35,317 bases of DNA from Streptomyces sp. JHA26 (GTDB lineage Bacteria > Actinomycetota > Actinomycetes > Streptomycetales > Streptomycetaceae), in assembly GCF_002005565.1 (NCBI RefSeq), contig NZ_BDJC01000068.1, positions 1 to 35,317 on the forward strand, written 5' to 3'. Under the pieces are notes generated by a model, which made no database searches, had not been told where the DNA came from, and saw only the letters and a list, made by a program, of their open reading frames with translations. Within the stretch, counting starts at the first letter, position 1, and every line of letters begins with the position of its first letter. Below, in pieces: positions 30,537 to 35,317 of the stretch. A program made the translations under genes and the position numbers.

Positions 30537-31871
30537 GTGAAGCTTCGCCGTTCCCTCGCCGTGGCCGCCGCCGTCGCGGTGGCCGCGCCCGTCGCGCTCT
30601 TCGCCGCCACGCCGGCACTCGCCGCCGGAACGCCCACGGCGCAGACGCAGAACCAGCCGACCTACGCGGAGTTGGTGAAGGCCGCCACCGACACGAAGAA
30701 GGCGTACGAAGAGGCCGTCACCGCCGCGGAGGAGGGTCGGAAGGAGCTCGAGGCCACCCTGGCCGCCCTGCATTCCGACACCCACCCGCTCAAGGCGGCC
30801 ACGATCACCGCGAACAAGGCGGCCAAGGACGCGGCGGACGCCAAAACCGCCGCCGAGCAGGCCGTCGCGGACGCCGAGGCCGCACTCGAAGCGGCCGAGA
30901 ACGACACCGAAAAGGCCGAGGCGCAGAAAGCCCTCGAAACCGCCGAGGCCGATCTGACGAAGGCCGTCGAGGCCCAGCAGAAGGCCGACGCGACGGCCGA
31001 GGCGGCCCAGACCGCGCTGGACGACGCCAGGGTGGCGGCCGTCCGCGAGTACAGCGTCCTCCAGGACACCCGTGACAAGGCCCTCAAGGCCAAGGACGCC
31101 GCCGCGGCGGCGCTCGCCGCCGCCAAGGAGTGCGTCCGCGAGAAGGGGCTGACCTCGCTCGCGGTGGGACTGCCGTCCAAGGTCGTCGCCGGCAGCACCG
31201 TCGACTTCACCCTCCGCGTGACCAACGGCACCGCGCGCACGCTGACGGTGGACCCCCTGGTCTTCATCCACCTGGAGAGCGAACAGAAGGAGGGGAAGAA
31301 CCCGTTGGAGGTGGAGTGGTCCAACGGTTCGGACTGGCAGCCCCTTTCCGACGACGGGCCGGTGCACATCGCGCGCGTGGACGTCATGGAGCCGGGCGAG
31401 CAGAGCGACGTGAAGCTGCGGATGAAGGTCGACTCCAAGGCCCAGGCCGCCGACGCCTTCGCCCTGTTCGCGAGTGACGCCTCCGACGCGTACAACCCCT
31501 GCGTCCTGGGTCCGATGAAGCGCTACGACTTCGCGCTCCTACCCGCGGGCAGCGAGCCCGGCACGGTCGACGAGGCCCAGCCCGGCAGCCCCGGGGAGAA
31601 CGACGACAAGCGTCCGGACACCGCGAAGCCCGGCACGGACCCGGGTACGGGTACGGGCACGGGCACGGGCACGGGCACGGGCACGGGCACCTCGCCCCAG
31701 GGCGGCACGTCCGAGCAGGCGGTGGTCACGGGCACGAGCACGGGCGGCAGCCTCGCCGCGACCGGAGCGTCCTCCACGACGACGCTCGCCCTCACGAGCG
31801 CCCTCACCGCCGCCCTCGGCGCCGGCGCGGTCTTCGCCGTACGCCGCCGCAGGGCCGCGGACACCGTCTGA
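30537..31871 (+). CDS. Sortase-anchored (LAATG) coiled-coil surface protein
   Basis: This 444-residue protein has a signal peptide (about 1-30, ending ALAA). A long Ala/Glu/Lys helix rich in heptads follows (about 40-200, many ADAEA/KAA repeats), forming a coiled coil. Next is a beta-rich domain (about 205-330; STVDFTLRVTNGTARTLTV). Then comes a Gly-Thr linker encoded by eight hexamers, and the sorting signal LAATG (406-410), a hydrophobic segment and RRRR. LAxTG is the class E sortase motif of Streptomyces. The GTG at 30537 has GGAAAGG before it. It would stand out from the wall on a stalk; a binding partner is unknown. No sortase gene is adjacent. Confidence 0.93.
   Translation: MKLRRSLAVAAAVAVAAPVALFAATPALAAGTPTAQTQNQPTYAELVKAATDTKKAYEEAVTAAEEGRKELEATLAALHSDTHPLKAATITANKAAKDAADAKTAAEQAVADAEAALEAAENDTEKAEAQKALETAEADLTKAVEAQQKADATAEAAQTALDDARVAAVREYSVLQDTRDKALKAKDAAAAALAAAKECVREKGLTSLAVGLPSKVVAGSTVDFTLRVTNGTARTLTVDPLVFIHLESEQKEGKNPLEVEWSNGSDWQPLSDDGPVHIARVDVMEPGEQSDVKLRMKVDSKAQAADAFALFASDASDAYNPCVLGPMKRYDFALLPAGSEPGTVDEAQPGSPGENDDKRPDTAKPGTDPGTGTGTGTGTGTGTGTSPQGGTSEQAVVTGTSTGGSLAATGASSTTTLALTSALTAALGAGAVFAVRRRRAADTV
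31643..31690 (+). repeat. Hexanucleotide repeat encoding a (Gly-Thr)8 linker
   Basis: Eight in-frame units, two GGGTAC followed by six GGGCAC. Unit number can change without a frameshift, so linker length may vary between strains. Confidence 0.95.
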
Positions 31872-31885
31872 TCTCGAACAGCGAA

Positions 31886-31925
31886 GGGTCCGGGTCCCGG
31901 GAAACCTCCCGCAGGACCCGGACCC
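31886..31925 (+). terminator. Terminator after the LAxTG gene
   Basis: GGGTCCGGGTCC (31886-31897) pairs with GGACCCGGACCC (31914-31925), 12 bp, with an inner CGGG/CCCG. Confidence 0.8.
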
Positions 31926-31954
31926 GGCAGCACCGCTGCACTGCCGGAAAACGC

Positions 31955-31984
31955 CGAAGGCCCCGGATCACTCCGGGGCCTTCG
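31955..31984 (-). terminator. Terminator after tRNA-Arg
   Basis: A perfect 12-bp stem, CGAAGGCCCCGG with CCGGGGCCTTCG, 7 nt beyond the tRNA 3' end on the minus strand. Confidence 0.8.
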
Positions 31985-31991
31985 TCCTGTG

Positions 31992-32064
31992 TGCACTCGG
32001 CAGGATTCGAACCTGCAACCTTCTGATCCGTAGTCAGATGCTCTATCCGTTAAGCTACGAGTGC
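31992..32064 (-). tRNA. tRNA-Arg (anticodon ACG)
   Basis: On the minus strand, GCACTCG pairs with CGAGTGC. The anticodon arm is TCTGA-CTACGGA-TCAGA, giving ACG. The T-loop has GTTCGAATC, the discriminator is A, and CCA is not encoded. A34 is the TadA target (tadA at 13169). Confidence 0.97.
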
Positions 32065-32125
32065 TTGTCTTTTCTGTTTTCCCGCCGCTCCCGGTCCTTT
32101 CGGCCCGCTCGCGGCGACAGGAAGA

Positions 32126-32151
32126 ACATTACATGACTGCCGCCGTCATGT
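32126..32151 (-). promoter_or_regulatory. Likely tRNA-Arg promoter with a palindrome
   Basis: The minus strand reads GTCATGTAATGTT; TAATGT (32126-32131) fits a -10 box about 61 nt before the tRNA. The same 13 bases precede tRNA-Ser(GGA) at 1499-1511. ACATGAC (32131-32137) and GTCATGT (32145-32151) form an inverted repeat just upstream of the -10 box. Confidence 0.5.
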
Positions 32152-32255
32152 GAAATCCGATTGCCACACCCCTTGTGACCTGCGGAAACGTCACCACGGG
32201 CGCAACGGGGCAGCAGCAGCGGGACGGCGACGGGGCGGCCGCGGGACCCGGACGA

Positions 32256-32292
32256 CGACGAAGCCCCGGCCACAGGGGCCGGGGCTTCGTCG
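32256..32292 (-). terminator. Terminator after tRNA-Ser(GCT)
   Basis: A perfect 16-bp stem (32256-32271 with 32277-32292) around ACAGG, 9 nt beyond the tRNA on the minus strand. Confidence 0.85.
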
Positions 32293-32300
32293 ATCGTGTG

Positions 32301-32391
32301 CGGAGGCGGAGGGATTTGAACCCTCGATGGGCTTTAAGACCCAAACCGCATTAGCAGTGCGGCGCCATAGACCGGACTAGGCGACGCCTCC
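32301..32391 (-). tRNA. tRNA-Ser (anticodon GCT)
   Basis: GGAGGCG pairs with CGCCTCC. The anticodon arm is CCGCA-CTGCTAA-TGCGG, giving GCT. It has a long variable arm of class II type and GTTCAAATC in the T-loop. CCA is not encoded in full. About 90 nt. Confidence 0.97.
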
Positions 32392-32560
32392 AGACAACAT
32401 CACCATCTCGCGTGCGAGCGCGAGTGGCGCGTGCCGATGATGACACAGTCGAGCGTGCTGTCACCAATCGACCCCCACGGTACTAGGCGGGCGGGCCGCA
32501 GGGCAAAGCCCTTACGGCGTGGCCGCGCAACGTCCGGCACGGTGGGGCGTTGGACAGGGC

Positions 32561-33076
32561 ATGCCGCTGATCACCCGCCTCGTCGCCGCCCGCCTCCTCG
32601 GCGCGGCCGCCGTGTCCGTCGCCGTCCTCGTCCCCCTGGTCGCCGGGCCCGCGGCCGCGCACGCCGACCCCGTCCCCCGCGCCGGTGCGGGAGCCGGCGC
32701 GCTGATGCCGCCGCCGGTCCGCGCCGAGGACCGGGCCGGTGATCACCTGACGGTCACCGTCCGGGACGCCGGCGCGGGCGCGGACGGGACGTACGAGCTG
32801 CACTGCCACCCCGACGGCGGCAGCCACCCCGATCCGGCCGGCGCCTGTGCCGTGCTCGACCGGGGCACGCGCTGGGGGCAGGACGCCTTCGCACCGGTTC
32901 CGGAGGGCAGCGTCTGCACCCTGCAGTACGGCGGACCGGCCACCGCGCACGTCACCGGCGTCTGGGCCGGCCGTCCCGTCGACGCGCGCTTCGACCGGGG
33001 CGACGGCTGCCGGGTCTCCCGCTGGAACCGCCTGGTGCCGTTGCTTCCCGACCTGCGGGCGCCCGCGGGGGCGTAG
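32561..33076 (+). CDS. Subtilisin inhibitor-like (SSI family) secreted protease inhibitor
   Basis: This 171-residue protein has a signal peptide (about 1-35, ending AAAHADP). The SSI fold follows: YELHCHPDGGSHPDPAGACA with Cys82 and Cys96, the reactive-site loop after Cys119 (CTLQYGGPATAHVTGVWAG), and Cys150. The four Cys match the two SSI disulfides. By alignment to SSI the P1 residue would be Leu121, where SSI has Met, and the conserved YDPV reads YGGP. The N-terminus of the mature protein is extended and Pro/Ala-rich. Such proteins inhibit extracellular serine proteases. The start may be GTG or ATG; ATG 32561 was used, with only a weak ribosome site (GGACAGGG). Confidence 0.88.
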   Translation: MPLITRLVAARLLGAAAVSVAVLVPLVAGPAAAHADPVPRAGAGAGALMPPPVRAEDRAGDHLTVTVRDAGAGADGTYELHCHPDGGSHPDPAGACAVLDRGTRWGQDAFAPVPEGSVCTLQYGGPATAHVTGVWAGRPVDARFDRGDGCRVSRWNRLVPLLPDLRAPAGA

Positions 33077-33101
33077 CCGGTCCGGCACGTGGCCGGAGCT
33101 T

Positions 33102-33129
33102 CCGGTTCCGGGCCGGGGCCCGGAACCGG
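33102..33129 (+). terminator. Terminator after the SSI-like gene
   Basis: CCGGTTCCGGGCC (33102-33114) pairs with GGCCCGGAACCGG (33117-33129) 25 nt after the stop. Confidence 0.75.
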
Positions 33130-33221
33130 CCCCGGCCGGGGCGGCACTCGCTCACACGTTCTGCGTCACTTCCTCGTGCGACCTCCCTCCCATCCCGCGC
33201 CGCCGACCGGCCCCCAGCGCT

Positions 33222-33282
33222 TAGACTCCCTCGCGTGACACGCTGCGGGCCGGTTGGCAAGATGGCCCGGGCGGTCGGCAAG
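33222..33282 (+). promoter_or_regulatory. Candidate promoter and GGTYGGCAAG repeats before the PAS protein
   Basis: TAGACT (33222-33227) is a good -10 box. GGTTGGCAAG (33252-33261) and GGTCGGCAAG (33273-33282) are direct repeats 21 bp apart, which would lie in the leader of the transcript, about 25-55 nt before the GTG. Confidence 0.45.
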
Positions 33283-33307
33283 TGCGGTAACAGGAGGGAA
33301 GCGTCTC

Positions 33308-35317
33308 GTGAGCAGCAGGCCATCCCGAGGCGCTGCTCGCCTCGCAGCCATACTGGACGCCCTGCCCGACGCGTTGGTCCTGGTCAACGCCAACGGCACC
33401 GTCGTCAACGCGAACTCCATCGCGCTGGAGGCCTTCGAGGCGCCGGGCACCGCGCTGGTCGGACGCGGGCTGCTGGACCTGCTGCCGCAGTTCGACTCGC
33501 GGCTCATCCCCGGCTCCATGCGACGGCCGGACCACATCGACCCGCGGGCGCGCACCAAGCCGACGCGGATGGTCGCCCGGCGCACCGACGGCACCGAGTT
33601 CCCCGTCGAGGTCGCCAGCGCCAACCTGGAGAACGGGCAGCAGGCCTACGACGGCTACGGCTACACCGGCGACGAGCTGCTGATGCTCGTCGTCCGCGAC
33701 CTGACCGGCACCATCGACACCGAGGCCGAGCTGGCGCGTTCGCAGCGGCAGACCGAGATGATCCTGCGGGCCGCCTCCGAGGGCGTCGTGGGCACGGACA
33801 CCGACGGGCGCATCGTCCTGGTCAATCCGGCCGCCGCCCAGATCCTGGGCTACCGGGCCAGTGACCTCGGCGGCCGCGAGCTGCACACCCTCGTCCTGCA
33901 CTCGCGCGCCGACGGCTCCCCCTTCCCGTACGACGAGTCCCCGCTCGCCGACACCCTGCGCTCCGGGCGCAAGCACCGGGTGCGCGGGCAGGTGCTGTAC
34001 TCCAAGAGCGGCGACAAGCTGCCGGTCGACCTGACGACCGCGCCCGTGCGCGACGGCGACCAGCTCGTCGGCGCCGTGATGACCTTCACCGACCGGCGGC
34101 CCTACGACACCCTCGTCAAGGAGCACGAGGAGGCGGAGCAGCGGCACGCCGAGGAGCTGGAGCGGCTGGCCGAGGAGCACGCCTCCGAGCTGACCGCGCT
34201 GCGCCAACAGCACGTGACCGAGCTGGAGGAACTGCGCGAGAAGCACGCGGAGGAACTCGCGGCGAACGAGGACCGCTACGCCGCGCTCGGTGAGCGGGAG
34301 AAGGACCGGTACGAGGCGCTCGCCGCCCGGCACGAGCAGCTGCTCACCCTCCTCGGGACCTCCCTGCGCGGGCCGCTGGAGGAGCTGCGCCAGGAACTGG
34401 CCGCGCTGGCCTCCGACGACGCCGGGCAGCTGTGGCCCGAGGCCAACCAGGTGCTCCACCACCTGTCGGCCGGCTACTCGCGCATCACCACCCTCATCGA
34501 CAACGTCCTCGGCTACCAGCGCCTCGACGTCGGGAGCGAGAAGATCTCCCGTACGAAGGTGATGCTGGACGCCGTCGTCGCCTCCGGTGTCGACGGGGCC
34601 GTCGAGCTGGTCGGTCCGGGACGGGTGCAGTTCGCGGTGCACGCGCCGCCCATCGAGGCCGAGGTCGACCCCCGGCTGCTGGCCACCGCGCTGGCGCACC
34701 TCGTCGCGGACGTCGCGGGCGTCGACGCGACCGGCAACACGCCGGTGCCGGCGGGCGGTTACCTGGACAACACCGTCGTCGTGGCGGCGGCGCAGCGCGG
34801 CGAGGTCGTACGGATCGAGGTGCGCGGGCCGTACGCCGGGGGAGACCCGGTGCACGAACCGATCGTCCGCGGGATCGTCCGGGCGCACGGCGGCGTGCTG
34901 CAGACGCACGAGGTGCCGGGCATGAGCGGCAGCGCGTACGTCCTGGAGGTGCCGATCGGGGGCGGGGCGGGGGCCGTCGCGGCCGAGGCCCCGGCCACCG
35001 GCGCGGAGGACGTCCAGGAGGTCCCGGCCCTCCAGGGTCCCGCCGGTGGCGGGCGGCGACGGGCCCGGCGGCCGTCCGTCGACGCCTTCCTGGAGGGCGA
35101 CGCCGAGGAACCGCCCGCCGAGGGCGCCGACGGCACCGCCGGCCCCGGGGCGGAGGGCGGTACGCCGACCGGGCGGCGCAGGCGGCGTGCGGTCCAGGAG
35201 CCGGCGCCGACCGCCCTTCCCCTGCCGGCACAGGCGTCGCCGGCCGAGGGGTCCGGCGGTACCGGGCGCCGGCGGGGACGGCCCGCGGAGGACGCGGGCG
35301 ACGCCCTGCCCGGGCCG
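33308..35317 (+). CDS. PAS-PAS coiled-coil protein with degenerate histidine-kinase core (partial)
   Basis: The GTG start has AGGAGGGAAG 7 nt upstream. The frame is open to the right edge (670 residues). The first PAS spans about residues 8-105 (ILDALPDALVLVNANG). The second spans about 140-262 (ILRAASEGVVGTDTDGRIVL, QILGYRASDLGG). A coiled coil (about 266-347, repeated HAEEL/HxxEL) follows. The dimerisation helix reads LGTSLRGPLEEL with no His where HELRTPL would be. The ATPase part keeps VDPRLLATALAHLV and IVRGIVRAHGG but lacks the N-box Asn and the DxGxG box. From about 550 on, it is Arg-rich and disordered (GGRRRARRPSVDAFL). It is probably a scaffold or sensor without kinase activity. A receiver domain could follow beyond the edge. 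Confidence 0.9.
   Translation, partial: MSSRPSRGAARLAAILDALPDALVLVNANGTVVNANSIALEAFEAPGTALVGRGLLDLLPQFDSRLIPGSMRRPDHIDPRARTKPTRMVARRTDGTEFPVEVASANLENGQQAYDGYGYTGDELLMLVVRDLTGTIDTEAELARSQRQTEMILRAASEGVVGTDTDGRIVLVNPAAAQILGYRASDLGGRELHTLVLHSRADGSPFPYDESPLADTLRSGRKHRVRGQVLYSKSGDKLPVDLTTAPVRDGDQLVGAVMTFTDRRPYDTLVKEHEEAEQRHAEELERLAEEHASELTALRQQHVTELEELREKHAEELAANEDRYAALGEREKDRYEALAARHEQLLTLLGTSLRGPLEELRQELAALASDDAGQLWPEANQVLHHLSAGYSRITTLIDNVLGYQRLDVGSEKISRTKVMLDAVVASGVDGAVELVGPGRVQFAVHAPPIEAEVDPRLLATALAHLVADVAGVDATGNTPVPAGGYLDNTVVVAAAQRGEVVRIEVRGPYAGGDPVHEPIVRGIVRAHGGVLQTHEVPGMSGSAYVLEVPIGGGAGAVAAEAPATGAEDVQEVPALQGPAGGGRRRARRPSVDAFLEGDAEEPPAEGADGTAGPGAEGGTPTGRRRRRAVQEPAPTALPLPAQASPAEGSGGTGRRRGRPAEDAGDALPGP

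Noticed and set aside
33235..33864. A leaderless-looking GTG at 33235 that opens a 209-residue frame overlapping the PAS gene.
   Set aside because: The protein is Arg/Gly/His-rich and out of frame with clear PAS coding sequence; codon use is wrong.

Overview
This window is a piece of a Streptomyces (or very close actinomycete) chromosome. The evidence is very high GC with strong third-position GC bias, frequent GTG starts, a DmdR/IdeR-type iron box, two adjacent sporulation-type sigma factors, a subtilisin-inhibitor-like protein and a LAxTG sortase substrate. The gene order (dnaX, ffs, tRNA-Ser ... upp, TadA-associated protein, tadA, tRNA-Ser ... sigF, sigN ... marR-MFS) matches what I remember of the S. 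coelicolor SCO4009-SCO4067 core region. That match is from memory, not from a search. No prophage, insertion sequence, transposon or CRISPR array was seen.

Layout. 1-1605: the 5' part of dnaX (off the left edge), the SRP RNA gene and tRNA-Ser(GGA). 1744-3392: an SDR-like protein divergent from a LysR regulator. 3466-8874: a CopC-CopD copper protein, then an iron-box-controlled divergent unit of a penicillin-acylase-family hydrolase with an AlcB-type acetyltransferase on one side and a siderophore-interacting flavoprotein on the other. 9306-11915: a DUF308 membrane protein, a small ParB-like-fold protein, a LytR_C protein and upp. 12055-14525: a basic small protein, the TadA-associated protein, tadA, tRNA-Ser(CGA), a small membrane protein and a Dabb protein. 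14728-16797: sigF and sigN in tandem. 17011-22171: a tail-anchored small protein, a marR-MFS operon whose transporter carries three Cna-B/carboxypeptidase-regulatory-like repeats, a YceI protein carrying a fourth copy of that repeat, and a PPOX-class F420-type protein. 22343-28255: a four-gene minus-strand operon (response regulator, histidine kinase, GT2-GtrA, GT39). 28419-30280: an amidohydrolase and a DUF2797 protein. 30537-31871: a LAxTG cell-wall protein. 31992-32391: tRNA-Arg(ACG) and tRNA-Ser(GCT). 32561-33076: an SSI-like inhibitor. 33308 to the right edge: a PAS-PAS-coiled-coil protein with a decayed histidine-kinase core.

How the genes fit together. TadA, its associated protein and tRNA-Arg(ACG), the usual TadA substrate, share the window with three of the serine tRNAs. 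The iron-box unit looks like a small siderophore module with an unexpected Ntn-hydrolase. The two-component system is co-transcribed with a polyprenyl-phosphate-sugar synthase/transferase pair, which suggests sensor-controlled modification of the envelope. The MFS/YceI pair shares an unusual beta-sandwich module. A perfect Crp-type palindrome lies between the DUF2797 and LAxTG genes. Several genes (the ParB-like protein, lytR_C, PPOX, and probably upp and lysR) appear to be transcribed without a leader, from TAnnnT boxes placed 6-8 nt before the start codon.
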